A DNA stretch of 64,000 nt from Gracilaria gracilis (GCA_030374805.1 JARGSG010000028.1:310001-374000); one strand, 5' to 3'; shown: positions 7,610 through 17,592, numbered from the stretch's first letter. Notes: generated from the sequence alone by a model not told the origin. Program-made: numbers and translations.

Positions 7610-10600
7610 ATGGTTTGCTTCTTGTGTTTCGTCGCTTGTTCCGCTTCCAGCCAACGATTTGGCGTGCCTGTCTTCGTTTCGCTTCCGCTGGCCACTCGCC
7701 GTGCGCCGCGCGGCGCTTCCCGTGCCCTTCGTGTCTCGCAGTTCGTTGCAAGTCGACAACGGATGATTCCCAAACATGCGGCTAGCCCTGTGACCGTAAG
7801 TTGTCACATGCCGCCCCGGGACGACCGCCCGCTTTCCACACCCACTCAAACGGAACGTGCTCGTGTACCTGACAGCTACCCTGTACTGTATCAAAGTTGG
7901 CGAAACCCCAATTGGTTGTATCTTCGCCAACTTCAATTGCTCAACAACCGTTCTACGCCAAGCCCCTCTCCGCCGCGCACACCACTTTTTGTGCTTCCGA
8001 CTTATAAATTGTTCTACAGATTATCCTGTGCCACTAGTTTGCTCACACTTTTGGGTTTGCTTTGTGTGTCTTATGTTCAACTCAATCGTTATGCCGCCCG
8101 CAAGGTAACCCAGGTTGCAGAACAAACTCTCAACCGCAAGGTCAAAGTTGGTCGAGTGGCTCGTCTCAATCCGTTCACTGGTATCACCTTGAAGGACGTT
8201 CACGTCCTTCCATCTCAACAGCAGCCTACAGCTCCCGTCATTTCTGCTTCGACACTACAGGTCAAGTTAACAGGATTTGCCAACAGTTTGTTGAGGAGGA
8301 AACCGTTGTCGCTTGACATTTTTGTCAACCGAGCCAATGTTCAGATCTCGCAGACCGTCATAACCGGGCCAAAGGGGCTACCTGTCGCTCAATGGGATCC
8401 TGGTAACTATGAACATCTATTAAGTGGTAGTCGGCGTGACGAGGAGAGGGACCAACGTGTAGCACAGACAGTCACCAATATAATAAGATTTGTGCAGCCC
8501 GGGAAGCTACTGGTGCACAACTCGTTCGTGCGCTTTGTTCCAGCTGATTTTCTGGATTATGGACACGGTAGTGAAGAAATTGAAGTCCAGGATACTAAGG
8601 CTGTCGTCACATTTCCTTCAATTACCCAGTCGCGGGACCAAAAGTTACCATTTGCCTTGGACGGTGACTTTGAAGCAGATGTGAAAGGTACGCCTGTTGA
8701 GGGTGGGACCATCGCGGTGCAGTGCTCTGCGAACGGAAACAAACTGCTTTCGATTCAACCTGAAGATGTGGCATTGACTCTGCGAGTGAATGGGGAGGGT
8801 GTCCGTGCTGCTAGAGTCGCTTCGTTTCTTAGTATGCCGTTTCGTGCAGATGAAGGGCGTTGCACCGCCGACATCAGTATGGACTTACTCTACAAGTCCG
8901 CATCCCTTGTTCCTATCATGAACGGAGAAGCATCACTGGAGGACGTCGCCCTTCGCTTTCATCCGGATCCTAAAACTCCTGAATTCCACAGTATCAATGG
9001 CAGGTTGCGGTTTGAAGGCAAGTCAATGTTTTTTGAAGAGTCTGTGGGTGAGTTGGGCTCTTTACCTATGACTGTTCTCGGTGACATTCATCTGGAAGAC
9101 GGATATAACCTCATAGGTTATGGGCACCAAGTTGACGTGAACAACATATTGGAGACTTTTGAAGTGGAGCAGTTTGTTCCCGTCGAAGGGCAAGTCAGGG
9201 GTGAGGCTCGCATGACTGGAAGTCTTGAGGAGCCAATCGTGCGTGGCTGGGCTAAAAGCGTTGGGGAGCATTCCTCGTTTGATCGACTTCCTCTAGCCGA
9301 CGGTAATCTGAACTTTGAATGGGATGCCATAGCAGGTTTATTGACGTTCTCAGATATTACTGCCAACGTTTCCGGAGGTGGTAAGGTTCTTGGAGGGGGT
9401 ACCCTTTTCTTCGATATGACCAAACCTTCACCGTTTGACATTAGCAGAGATGAGCACTCTCCGAGAACTCCAAAAGCTATGTACTGGAATCCAAGTGTTG
9501 ACCAGGAGGATGTACCTCCTCTCCCACCGCTTCCAGAGGATCCTCTAGAGATTGACGAATACGCACCATTTCGTCCATACGATTCCATGTTGTTCAATTT
9601 CAAAGTTTCAGATGTTGATGGAGGTAATCTCTTGAAATGGTATGGAGGCAAGTATGGCGGAATGGCAACAAAATCTGTTGGGTTCGTGAGTGGTGAAGGT
9701 GTTCTTGCCGGGCACGCCAAGGACGCAAACTGTCGGGTAGTGTGGAAATCAACGACGCCCCCACCTGAGATCTTTTTGAACCCAGAAGCGTCCAAGTCGG
9801 TTTCCAGTTCATCCTCATTAATTGCAAACACCTCTTCAGAAAAGACAGAGAAGGACAAAGAGGAAGTCAACTCGGCTTCGGCTCACGGTACCAAGGAAGA
9901 TGTGATTGTTGTGTCTAACGATGGTCATGAGCATAAGTCCTTCATTCCACGGTCTGGGTTTCTCGGTGGCGGCAAGTATCGCGGGCTTGTGTATATCAAG
10001 CTTGGAGACCCTCCGGAAGCTCGAAGAGTCAAGGTGCGCACACTTGTGGATGGATTTGATGCGCGCCGTGCGGCCTGGGCCGACAACCAGTTTCAGGACA
10101 CATTGCGGCACATGCCCCTTCTTGAAGCCGGCGCAGATTCTTACTTCAAAGGAGTGATGTTTCAGAGACCCATTCTCCCTCCTGGTGCCACGACGATGTC
10201 ACGGACCCCGCGAATGGAACTACTAGGAGCGGATGGCGCTCTTGCTGTGCGAAATCTTACATTGAATAAGGTTGTGTTTCCGGAAGTAATGACTGGTTCT
10301 TTCTCATTCAGCGCTTCTGACTTTTCCCTTTCCCTCAGAGAAAGGAACGCGAACGAAGGGAAATTACCAGAGAGCAAGATTAGAAATCAGAATCGAATGT
10401 CCCCTAAGAACACGGATGAAGTCACACTATCCGCCTCACTAAGAGGCAATGCTTACCTTCGTTTCCGTCGAGGATCCTCCGAAGCAGACGCCAATGTTTC
10501 TAAGAACGAACAAGGGGAGGTAGTTGCCACGGTGAGCAGCAAGAATTTGAACCTTCACGACTTTGTTGGGAGCAGTAACCAGTTATTGAGCGGTGAACCT

Positions 10601-13600
10601 ATCCGAGGGACAATGGATCTTAACATGGACATGAATCTTAATAACAGGACAGGGAGGGGTCGCATTCATGTTCGAAACCCCTCTCTTGGAAGGGTAGCAC
10701 TTACATCTGTAGGAGGGGAAGTGCTTTGGCGAGATCAAAATGTTTTCTTACGGAAAGGGACTTTGAAGTATCGCCGCTCGGAGTACAGGGTGAACGCTGG
10801 ATATGAATTACCTTTGGGAGAAGGAAGTGCCTTTAAGTGGAACGCCAACATCAACATTCTCAGGGCTAACGTGAATGATACTGCTCAATTAGTCCTTTCA
10901 GGGAATGCCGTTGCGCGCGCAATGCAATCCCCATTGGACAGTTCTGAGGAAAGGCACATCGTTCACCCAAATGGGCCTTTGTGGATTCAAAAGTTGTCTC
11001 GGTCTCACGAGGCGGACGTCGATACCTCAATTGAATCGTGGACTGTTCCTGCGGATGCGCCTTTCTCGGAACAAGTTGAGTACTACCGTCAGATGATGAA
11101 AGAACTAGAAGCCCCTCCGAAGCGTAAGCCGCGGAAGAAGTCTTACATGAGAGCTCGAGAAAGCCCACTAACACTGGCCGATGTGGACGGAGATGTGACT
11201 GGAATAATTTCGCTGAAGTACGACTCACGGCTCGGGGAAAACAATACGAGCCCCTCAGCCGCAGGGGTGCTTCTCCAAGCTGCTCTTGATCAACTGACGA
11301 GGACATCGTTTTCATTTAGGCTTGCAGGAGTTGATTGCAAGATTGGCGATGTGCCAGTGGACAATGTACAGGCTTCGGGTTCCTTTGAGGAAGGTGTACT
11401 TGACATTGGAACCACTCTATTCCAAAGCCAAGGACAGTTTGGGGCTGAGGTAGAGTGTCGGATCACTAGTGCGGGATCACTGCAAGCTTCGGCAGTGTTG
11501 GACAACGCGCCAGCGGGTTTGGTGAATAGATACTTGCAAGCACCTGTTGATATAGACGGGAATTGCAGTGGTCGACTACAGGTTGAGGGAAACTTGACCA
11601 ACCCAAGAGCACTTGGTCGTCTCGTTTGGACCAATGCGTCGCTAAACGGTAAGGAGGTACGGGGTGCAAAAACCGATTTGGCATTTGTGAACGGGCGATG
11701 TCTCCTCAACGTCAATGCCAGAATTGGCGGAACATCCAGGAGCATACGAGACGAGAGCGATGAAGAAAGGTTGAGTACGTTGTTCTGGAATGATAGCGTC
11801 ATCGCAACTCTTCAGGACCTGGCTACCAGGACTGGTACTAAGTTTGAATCGCATTCAGCGCCGTCGTCCGTGAAGGAAACGTCAGGACGGTGGCAGGATG
11901 AAGAAGCTGTCTCCGTACGCGTGAGTGCTCCAGTGCGATTCTATCTTCGGCGATATCTTCAACGCAAGACGCCAAGCACATTCTGGTCGTTGCTCGAACC
12001 CGTGCTTGGGGGTGCATACCCAATTGATGACGAATGGATTCTTGCAGACGTAAATGTGAAGAAGTATGGTCTTTTGCTGTTGAACACCGTGCTGCCCGAG
12101 CTAGGGTGGGACGGTGGAGACTCGGATATCAACTTGAGACTGTCTGGTACACTGCCGAGACCAATCATAGAGGGGCGGGTAACTGTCTCGGACGGTGTGT
12201 TGTGGCCTTCAGTGTTGTCGGAACCGCTTCACTCCCTACGTGGGGAAGTATTATTCAGCGAAAACGGATTGGTGAGTATAAAATATCTGAATGGAAGATG
12301 CGCAGGGAGGTGGCTGAACGCGAACGGTGACATGTTCTTGTCGGAAAGCCACTACGCGCAGGTGGAGGGTGAGTTATCGAGATTGTTACAACAGAGTGAA
12401 GTGACAACACGTAAGACGAGAGCTCCAAGTAACAGAAAGAGAAGGAGGTCGCAGATAACGAAGATCAATTTCGCAAAAAGTTGTCTCAGCAAGGCATCAC
12501 GTGGCTTCAACGTCGACTTTGGCGACGTTCCGATCAATTTCGAGAACGCTTTGTCGAGCCGACTCTCTGCGAGAGTTGACGTGAAGGGAGCTATTACCAA
12601 ACCTGTGATTGGGGGCTCGGTAATATTCTCAGATGGGGAACTTATGCTGTCCAGCGCTGGGTCTTCCTCAAGAAGCACGCTTCGTTCGAGCACGGCTGGC
12701 GAGCTGGCCGGGATGAAGTCGATGGCGAACGGGGGTGAGGGGGAGGCTTTTGCGCCCGGAACGCTGAGCCCCAAGGCGGCGCTACGGATGTCACTTGGGG
12801 ACAAACTCGGGACACGTGACGAATCAAGTGAAGGTAAGGTGGCGAACGGAACAATACAAGTGCGGAACTTTGTAGTGCATATCGGAAGGGGAATGAAGGT
12901 GGTGCAGCCGCTGTTGCTAAAGGTGGACGTGTCGGGCAAGCTGGTGATCAAGGGCACGGCAAGTGCACCGCGGGCAACGGGGGAGATCAACTTGGACAGG
13001 GGAAGCGTGAACGTGCTAACGTCCAAAATGTGGATGCGTCGTGGGGAGCGGTCGTTCATCCGGTTGGAGGAGGAGGACGGATCAGGCGATACTATGTCGG
13101 TACAGCTGGCGCTAGAGGACGACAAGTACATTGTGCGGATAGCGGAGTGCGAACCGCAGACGTGGATGGAACACGTGACGGTGGAGGACAAGAGCGGAGG
13201 GAGCGGGGAGTGGGAGGAGTGGGCAGAGGACATGGTGATGACGTCAGGGGCGGGCGGGGGGCTGGCGCTGGTGCGGAAGGTGCTGGAGAACTACGCGTCG
13301 GAGGTGCTGAGCGTGGGGGGCGGAATCGGGGGGGTGGAGTGGAAGCTGTTCCCGACGGCGGTGGGGGAAGAGGACGAGCGGCTGGACTTGCGGCGGGAGC
13401 TGGCGGCGGGCGCGCAGGTGCAGGTGGGGGGGGTGGCGCTGCGCGCGAAGCGCGCGGTGGGCGGCGTGCGCGCGCTGCGCGTGGCGGCGCGGGTGCTGCG
13501 CGCGCTCAATGTGCACGTGGAGGCGGAGGGCGCGCGCCTGCGCCTGGGCTGCGCGCTGGCGCTGCAAGAGCGCGACGCCGCTCCGCGCGGTGCGCCGAAT

Positions 13601-13627
13601 GGCGCGCGCGCTGCTTCGCCACAGTAG
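7610..13627 (+). CDS. TIC236/TamB-type plastid envelope protein (DUF490)
   Basis: 2005-residue homologue of bacterial TamB and plant TIC236, which links the outer and inner plastid envelope in protein import. The N-terminus (about 130 residues) is basic and Ser-rich, like a plastid leader, followed by one transmembrane helix at about 134-158 and then LNPFTGITLKDVHVL near 187, the usual opening of the periplasmic or intermembrane part. A very long beta-rich body follows, with repeated short beta modules (for example GQVRGEARMTGSLEEPIVRG). The C-terminal TamB domain shows ATGEINLDRGSVNVLTSKMW and LENYASEVLSVGGGIGGVEW. Length is close to plant TIC236. The last 400 bp move abruptly into very GC-rich code, ending in an Ala/Arg-rich tail. 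No intron is needed. Function is inferred from the family. Confidence 0.88.
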   Translation: MVCFLCFVACSASSQRFGVPVFVSLPLATRRAPRGASRALRVSQFVASRQRMIPKHAASPVTVSCHMPPRDDRPLSTPTQTERARVPDSYPVLYQSWRNPNWLYLRQLQLLNNRSTPSPSPPRTPLFVLPTYKLFYRLSCATSLLTLLGLLCVSYVQLNRYAARKVTQVAEQTLNRKVKVGRVARLNPFTGITLKDVHVLPSQQQPTAPVISASTLQVKLTGFANSLLRRKPLSLDIFVNRANVQISQTVITGPKGLPVAQWDPGNYEHLLSGSRRDEERDQRVAQTVTNIIRFVQPGKLLVHNSFVRFVPADFLDYGHGSEEIEVQDTKAVVTFPSITQSRDQKLPFALDGDFEADVKGTPVEGGTIAVQCSANGNKLLSIQPEDVALTLRVNGEGVRAARVASFLSMPFRADEGRCTADISMDLLYKSASLVPIMNGEASLEDVALRFHPDPKTPEFHSINGRLRFEGKSMFFEESVGELGSLPMTVLGDIHLEDGYNLIGYGHQVDVNNILETFEVEQFVPVEGQVRGEARMTGSLEEPIVRGWAKSVGEHSSFDRLPLADGNLNFEWDAIAGLLTFSDITANVSGGGKVLGGGTLFFDMTKPSPFDISRDEHSPRTPKAMYWNPSVDQEDVPPLPPLPEDPLEIDEYAPFRPYDSMLFNFKVSDVDGGNLLKWYGGKYGGMATKSVGFVSGEGVLAGHAKDANCRVVWKSTTPPPEIFLNPEASKSVSSSSSLIANTSSEKTEKDKEEVNSASAHGTKEDVIVVSNDGHEHKSFIPRSGFLGGGKYRGLVYIKLGDPPEARRVKVRTLVDGFDARRAAWADNQFQDTLRHMPLLEAGADSYFKGVMFQRPILPPGATTMSRTPRMELLGADGALAVRNLTLNKVVFPEVMTGSFSFSASDFSLSLRERNANEGKLPESKIRNQNRMSPKNTDEVTLSASLRGNAYLRFRRGSSEADANVSKNEQGEVVATVSSKNLNLHDFVGSSNQLLSGEPIRGTMDLNMDMNLNNRTGRGRIHVRNPSLGRVALTSVGGEVLWRDQNVFLRKGTLKYRRSEYRVNAGYELPLGEGSAFKWNANINILRANVNDTAQLVLSGNAVARAMQSPLDSSEERHIVHPNGPLWIQKLSRSHEADVDTSIESWTVPADAPFSEQVEYYRQMMKELEAPPKRKPRKKSYMRARESPLTLADVDGDVTGIISLKYDSRLGENNTSPSAAGVLLQAALDQLTRTSFSFRLAGVDCKIGDVPVDNVQASGSFEEGVLDIGTTLFQSQGQFGAEVECRITSAGSLQASAVLDNAPAGLVNRYLQAPVDIDGNCSGRLQVEGNLTNPRALGRLVWTNASLNGKEVRGAKTDLAFVNGRCLLNVNARIGGTSRSIRDESDEERLSTLFWNDSVIATLQDLATRTGTKFESHSAPSSVKETSGRWQDEEAVSVRVSAPVRFYLRRYLQRKTPSTFWSLLEPVLGGAYPIDDEWILADVNVKKYGLLLLNTVLPELGWDGGDSDINLRLSGTLPRPIIEGRVTVSDGVLWPSVLSEPLHSLRGEVLFSENGLVSIKYLNGRCAGRWLNANGDMFLSESHYAQVEGELSRLLQQSEVTTRKTRAPSNRKRRRSQITKINFAKSCLSKASRGFNVDFGDVPINFENALSSRLSARVDVKGAITKPVIGGSVIFSDGELMLSSAGSSSRSTLRSSTAGELAGMKSMANGGEGEAFAPGTLSPKAALRMSLGDKLGTRDESSEGKVANGTIQVRNFVVHIGRGMKVVQPLLLKVDVSGKLVIKGTASAPRATGEINLDRGSVNVLTSKMWMRRGERSFIRLEEEDGSGDTMSVQLALEDDKYIVRIAECEPQTWMEHVTVEDKSGGSGEWEEWAEDMVMTSGAGGGLALVRKVLENYASEVLSVGGGIGGVEWKLFPTAVGEEDERLDLRRELAAGAQVQVGGVALRAKRAVGGVRALRVAARVLRALNVHVEAEGARLRLGCALALQERDAAPRGAPNGARAASPQ

Positions 13628-13923
13628 CGCCACAACAAACAAAACGCGCGCGCCCCCCCCCCCCCCGCCTTACCCCCTCCGCCCCCCCCCCCCCCCTTCG
13701 CTCCGTGCCACCCCCCCCCCTCTCCCCTTCACCCCCCCTCCCCCCGGCGTAATCTCTCTCTCTCCTTCTTCTCCGCCTTTCCCACTCTCCCCCCTTCGCC
13801 ACCCTGAAGGCCCTACACCCCCCCGTCACGCTGTTCTGTCTCCCCGCCACGCCGCCCTCCGCAGCCGCGCCATCCTCGTCGCCCGCCACCGTCGCGGCGC
13901 CATGCTGCGCGAAGCGCCCCGCG
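13628..13923. other. Pyrimidine-rich spacer with long C runs
   Basis: The 296 bp between TIC236/TamB and the homeobox gene are almost pure C and T on the plus strand, with several runs of 9-17 C around 13653-13740. The minus strand could form G-quadruplexes. An ATG at 13902 opens a different frame that overlaps the start of the homeobox gene. Confidence 0.6.
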
Positions 13924-15411
13924 ATGTCGCGCGACGACCGCTACGACCCCACTCCGCTCCGGGCGCTGCGCCCACCGTTCCTGCAGTACCCCATCGACGC
14001 GCACGAACCTTACCCTAACGCGCAGCTGCCACTCCCTACCCATGACATAATCCCGCCCCCCGCGCCCGCCGTGGCGCACTACGCGCGTGAGCGCGCGTTG
14101 AACGACTTTCCCCACCCGCCAGAGCACGTGGAGCCGCCGCACGCGTTGCCGCCCGACGCTCCGCCGCCTCTGCAGCCGCATCATGTGCATGCGTTGCCTC
14201 ACTCGCTTCCGCTGCCGCCGACGGACCACCCGCCGCCCATGTCGCACGCGCTGGTGCAGCCGCTGGGCGTGGGGGTGGACGGCGCGCCGCACCACGGCGG
14301 CGCGCTGCCGCCATCGCACCACGGCGTGGCGGCGGTGGCAGCAGCGGCGTTTCAGAGCGGCGTGGACGGCTCGCTGACGGCCGAATATGGTAACTATTCG
14401 TCGTTGGTGGCGTCGATTGCGCGACACCCCAGCTTGGTGCTGCTGTTCAAGCGCGTGTTTGCCGCCAGTGGTCTGCAGCAGCCGTTCGAGGCGGACGCGC
14501 AACTGGCTGAGGCGCTGGTGTGCGGGGAGAGAAAGTGTGAGTCGGTGCGTCATTGCGCCGAGATTTCTGGTATGCAGCGCGCCGTGGCACAGTTCTCCGG
14601 CGTGGAGGTGGTGATGTCGGCGCTGCTGACGGCGCTGTCGGACGTGCGCTGTGGACTGGGCGCAGTGGCTAACCCCGCGCTGCGACAGGCGCTGGACACG
14701 GTGTGCAACCGGCCGCGACTGGGCGTGATGGGCGCGGCTGCTGCTGCTGCTGCGGCGGCTGCTGTGTCTGGTGGTGGCGGTGGTGGTGTTGGTGTTGGTG
14801 TTGGTGGGGGCGTTGTTGGTGGTGGGGGCGGGACGATGGGGGTGTGGCGTGATGAACGGCACATTCACAAGGGGGTGGGGTCTGGACGGACGCCACTGTC
14901 TGAGAAGGCCAAGGCTGCGCTGGAACGATGGTTCCACGAGAACTTGGAGAACCCGTACCCTACGATCGAGCAGAAGCTGGAGCTGGCGCGCGTGTGCTCG
15001 ATGAGCCTCAACTCTGTGAACAACTGGTTTGGCAACAAGAGGATGCGCATCAAGAGGAAGATGCTAAACGTGACGAGTGGGGCGTTCGACTCGGGGTCGA
15101 TCTCGGAGAAGGTGCTGGCGCCGCGCTCTAAGTGGCAGGCGGTGGTGGTGTCTAAGATGAACGGACGGGCGGGACGGGAGGTGGTGGCTAGCGCTACTGG
15201 ACGCGCGGGCGGCGCGTTTGGAGGCGGCGCGGAGGAGGGCGTGTTTGGGGCGGCTCGCGGCGCGCCAATGGTGGTCGGCAGCGGCGGCATGGGCATGGGC
15301 GGCGTGGGCGCGGCAGGCGGCGGTGGCGGCGGCGGCGGCGGCGTGGCGACGCTGGATGGATTGGGCGGCGCTGCGAGTGGCGCGCATGGCGGCCGACTGG
15401 ACGCGGTGTAG
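13924..15411 (+). CDS. TALE-class homeodomain transcription factor (PBX-like)
   Basis: 495 residues. The homeodomain lies at about residues 320-381: TPLSEKAKAALERWFHENL, then NPYPTIEQK, which is the three-residue loop extension of TALE proteins, then SVNNWFGNKRMRIKRK as recognition helix. WFGNKR is the signature of the PBC/PBX group. Upstream, residues about 130-255 form a helix-rich region (SSLVASIARHPSLVLLFKRV; AQFSGVEVVMSALLTAL) that could be the dimerisation domain of the class, followed by Ala and Gly runs. The N-terminus is Pro/His-rich and the C-terminus is Gly/Ala-rich. An ATG at 13902 in another frame overlaps the start. In algae TALE factors control sexual or life-cycle transitions, so such a role here is inference. 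Gene and surroundings are very GC-rich. Confidence 0.9.
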   Translation: MSRDDRYDPTPLRALRPPFLQYPIDAHEPYPNAQLPLPTHDIIPPPAPAVAHYARERALNDFPHPPEHVEPPHALPPDAPPPLQPHHVHALPHSLPLPPTDHPPPMSHALVQPLGVGVDGAPHHGGALPPSHHGVAAVAAAAFQSGVDGSLTAEYGNYSSLVASIARHPSLVLLFKRVFAASGLQQPFEADAQLAEALVCGERKCESVRHCAEISGMQRAVAQFSGVEVVMSALLTALSDVRCGLGAVANPALRQALDTVCNRPRLGVMGAAAAAAAAAAVSGGGGGGVGVGVGGGVVGGGGGTMGVWRDERHIHKGVGSGRTPLSEKAKAALERWFHENLENPYPTIEQKLELARVCSMSLNSVNNWFGNKRMRIKRKMLNVTSGAFDSGSISEKVLAPRSKWQAVVVSKMNGRAGREVVASATGRAGGAFGGGAEEGVFGAARGAPMVVGSGGMGMGGVGAAGGGGGGGGGVATLDGLGGAASGAHGGRLDAV

Positions 15412-15692
15412 AAAGTGATTTTTTTTTTTAATTTTTTGTTGCGTTTCGTGTATGTGGTACGTGCTGAATGCGTTGTATAAAAAAAAGGCGGGCGGCCCTT
15501 GATGGGACGTTTCGGTAGCGCACTGCGTGTGCTGTGCGCGCGCTTTTTTTATGTTGGCGCGCGCGCGCGCGCGCTCGCAGCATTGCGCTCATTGGCGGCG
15601 GCTGATTGGCGCGGCGTGCGCGCGCCTTCTTACGCGCTGCTGGAAGTGCGCCCGTGGCTCGCGCGGCACACAATTTGGATTCTGCAAACAAG

Positions 15693-15695
15693 TTG

Positions 15696-15726
<31 letters not shown>

Positions 15727-15732
15727 TGCGCA

Positions 15733-15776
<44 letters not shown>
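15693..15776. repeat. TTG/CTG trinucleotide microsatellite
   Basis: About 84 bp of TTG then CTG units, interrupted once by CGCAG, in the spacer after the homeobox gene. No gene is supported here although every frame is open through the repeat. Confidence 0.9.
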
Positions 15777-15777
<1 letters not shown>

Positions 15778-16325
15778 TGCTTGCGGCGGAGGGGGGTGGC
15801 GCTGAATTATCATAGTGGCGGCCACGGCGGCGGGCCGCCGTGCGTGTGCGTGTGCGTGTGCGTGTGTTTTGTGTTTGGCACCGCGCGTGTGTGTGTGTGT
15901 GGCGTGTGGGCGTGTGGCGTGTGGGCGTGTGGCGTTGCGCGCGCGCGCGCGCCGTGCGTGTGGCGCGCGCGGCGCGCAGCAACGCGCTGCCGACCGCTGA
16001 CGACTGACGACGCACGCGCGCCACCGGCGCGCGGTGAAGGTACCGTTGGTATCACACCGTTTGGGTGAGATTAGATTTATATGTCGTAAACTGCGATTGG
16101 TAAACGACTGGTTTGTTTCCAAATGGCGCGCGCCGACGGCTTGTTCCGCTTGCGCCAATAAAAAACAAAAAGACGCGCCGCGCCGCTTGCACGCGCCTTT
16201 TTCTTATTCGGCACTGTAAGGCGCGGCTGACGTGCGCTCTCGCGCGCCCCCGCGCGCTTGTCGCGCTTGTTGTTGCGTTGTCGCGCATGCGATCGTTTCC
16301 AATGGAATCGGAGTGAGGGTGAGTT
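15777..16325. other. GT-rich and GCGC-rich spacer
   Basis: Contains repeated GTGTGCGTGTGCG and GGCGTGTGGGCGT tracts (15840-15935), alternating GC runs that could form Z-DNA, and one TACCGTTGGTA copy at 16041-16051. No gene is supported. Confidence 0.5.
16041..16051. promoter_or_regulatory. Copy of the recurrent TACCGTTGGTA element
   Basis: Exact 11-mer, preceded by G and followed by T. It is the only copy inside the GC-rich block, and lies about 570 bp upstream of the TRM7 gene. Confidence 0.5.
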
Positions 16326-16527
16326 GATGCGATGCGCTGGAGCTCATCCAATGCGCTGGAGCTGATCCAATGCACTGGAGCTCATCCTGGAGCTGATCGA
16401 ATACGCTGGAGCTGATCGAATACGCCGGAGCTGATCGAATACGCCGGAGCTGATCGAATACGCTGGAGCTGATCGAATACGCTGGAGCTGATCCAATGAG
16501 CTGGGGCTGATCCAATGAGCTGGGGCT
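16326..16527. repeat. 19-bp minisatellite upstream of TRM7
   Basis: About eleven tandem units of CTGATCGAATACGCTGGAG. One unit is shortened to 12 bp near 16383. Outer units carry CCAATG in place of CGAATA, and the inner ones are nearly identical, as expected from expansion at the centre. It ends 93 bp before the TRM7 start codon and so probably lies in the promoter or 5' UTR. Confidence 0.92.
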
Positions 16528-16620
16528 GATCCGATATGGCGTATCTGCGTGCGATGGATCTGATCATCATCTAGAGAGAGTAGTTTAGCTTGTTGCTCGG
16601 AATCTGTCTCAAGTGTAGCG

Positions 16621-17469
16621 ATGGGGCGAAGCAACGAGGGGCACACGGACGTGTACTACCGGCGCGCCAAGGCGCTGGGCTTCCGCGCGCGCTCGGCGTT
16701 CAAGCTGCAGCAGCTGGACGCGCAGTTCGCGCTGCTGTCGCACGCGCGTCGCGTGCTGGACCTGTGCGCCGCGCCAGGCTCGTGGAGCCAGTACGTGGTG
16801 CAGCGTCTGCGCCAGCTGCACCGTCTGCGCGACAGCCGCGTGGTGGCCGTCGACCTGCAGCCGCTGCTGCCGCTGCCGCACGTCGTCGCCGTGCAGGCCG
16901 ACATCACGCAGCGCGCCGCACTGCGACAGATCGAGCGCGCCTTTGGTGCTGCTGACGCCGCCGCCGCCGCCGACCACCACGGCGCCGACGGTGCCGACGG
17001 CGCAGCCGATGGCGCAGCCGCCGGCGCAGCCGCCGTGCACGTGCGCGTGGACGTGGTGCTGTGCGACGGCGCGCCGGACGTGACCGGCGTGCATGCAATC
17101 GACGAGTACGTGCACTCGCAGCTGTTACACAGCGCGCTGCGCGTGGCGTGCCACACGCTGTCGCCGGGCGGCAGCTTTGTGGCCAAGGTGTTCCGCGCGC
17201 AGCCGCACATGACGCTGCTACGCAGTCAGCTGGCGCTGTTGTTTGACCGCGTGTGCGTGGTCAAGCCGCGTAGCAGCCGCGACAGCAGCATTGAGGCGTT
17301 CGTGGTGTGTCAGCGTTACACGCCGCTGCGCACGCCAAGCGCGCGCGCCTTTGTCAAGCTCGGCGACCTCAGCGCGTTCGACGCGCCGCTCAGCCATCGT
17401 GGCCGTGATGGCCGCGTGCACCACGGCGATCATCAACACGCGCACGTACTTGAGCACTGTTTTGATTGA
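16621..17469 (+). CDS. TRM7: TRM7/FTSJ1-type tRNA 2'-O-ribose methyltransferase
   Basis: Methylates the ribose at positions 32 and 34 of tRNA anticodon loops in the cytosol, in yeast and animals together with partner proteins. The 282 residues start MGRS and carry the FtsJ KDKE tetrad: K28 (RARSAFK), D149 (LCDGAPDVTG), K189 (GSFVAKVFR) and E225 (DSSIEAFVVC). The SAM-binding motif is DLCAAPGSWSQ at 47-57. GAPDVTG and the KPRSSRDSSIEAF block point to TRM7 rather than rRNA FtsJ or SPB1. An Ala/Asp/Gly insertion (about 107-139) separates the SAM half from the catalytic Asp and is unusual. The C-terminal tail is His-rich. It is flanked by two minisatellites and lies in the GC-rich block. Confidence 0.93.
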   Translation: MGRSNEGHTDVYYRRAKALGFRARSAFKLQQLDAQFALLSHARRVLDLCAAPGSWSQYVVQRLRQLHRLRDSRVVAVDLQPLLPLPHVVAVQADITQRAALRQIERAFGAADAAAAADHHGADGADGAADGAAAGAAAVHVRVDVVLCDGAPDVTGVHAIDEYVHSQLLHSALRVACHTLSPGGSFVAKVFRAQPHMTLLRSQLALLFDRVCVVKPRSSRDSSIEAFVVCQRYTPLRTPSARAFVKLGDLSAFDAPLSHRGRDGRVHHGDHQHAHVLEHCFD

Positions 17470-17496
17470 CCAACGTAAACAACACAAACACACGTC

Positions 17497-17592
17497 TGGC
17501 GTTGCGCTTGGCGTTGCGTTTGGCGTTGCGTTTGGCGTTGCGTTTGGCGTTGCGTTTGGCATTGCGTTTGGCATTGCGTTTGGCATTGCGTT
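17497..17592. repeat. 12-bp minisatellite between TRM7 and IPK
   Basis: Eight tandem units of TGGCGTTGCGTT. The first ends in CT and the last three carry TGGCATTG. It starts 27 bp after the TRM7 stop and ends 63 bp before the first ATG of the kinase gene. Because 12 is divisible by 3, every frame is open through it, which produces spurious ORFs. Confidence 0.93.

Noticed and set aside
7164-7751. 195-codon minus-strand frame upstream of TIC236/TamB
   Set aside because: Runs through the TTCC microsatellite (giving Lys/Glu/Gly/Arg repeats) and has no recognisable domain.
12352-13233. 293-codon minus-strand frame
   Set aside because: Antisense shadow of the TIC236/TamB C-terminal region; Ser/Pro-rich with no motif.
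13813-14937. 374-codon minus-strand frame
   Set aside because: Antisense to the TALE homeobox gene; Arg/His-rich shadow in GC-rich code.
16326-16527. Tandem array considered as a CRISPR
   Set aside because: Units are directly abutting without unique spacers, so it is a minisatellite in a eukaryotic genome.
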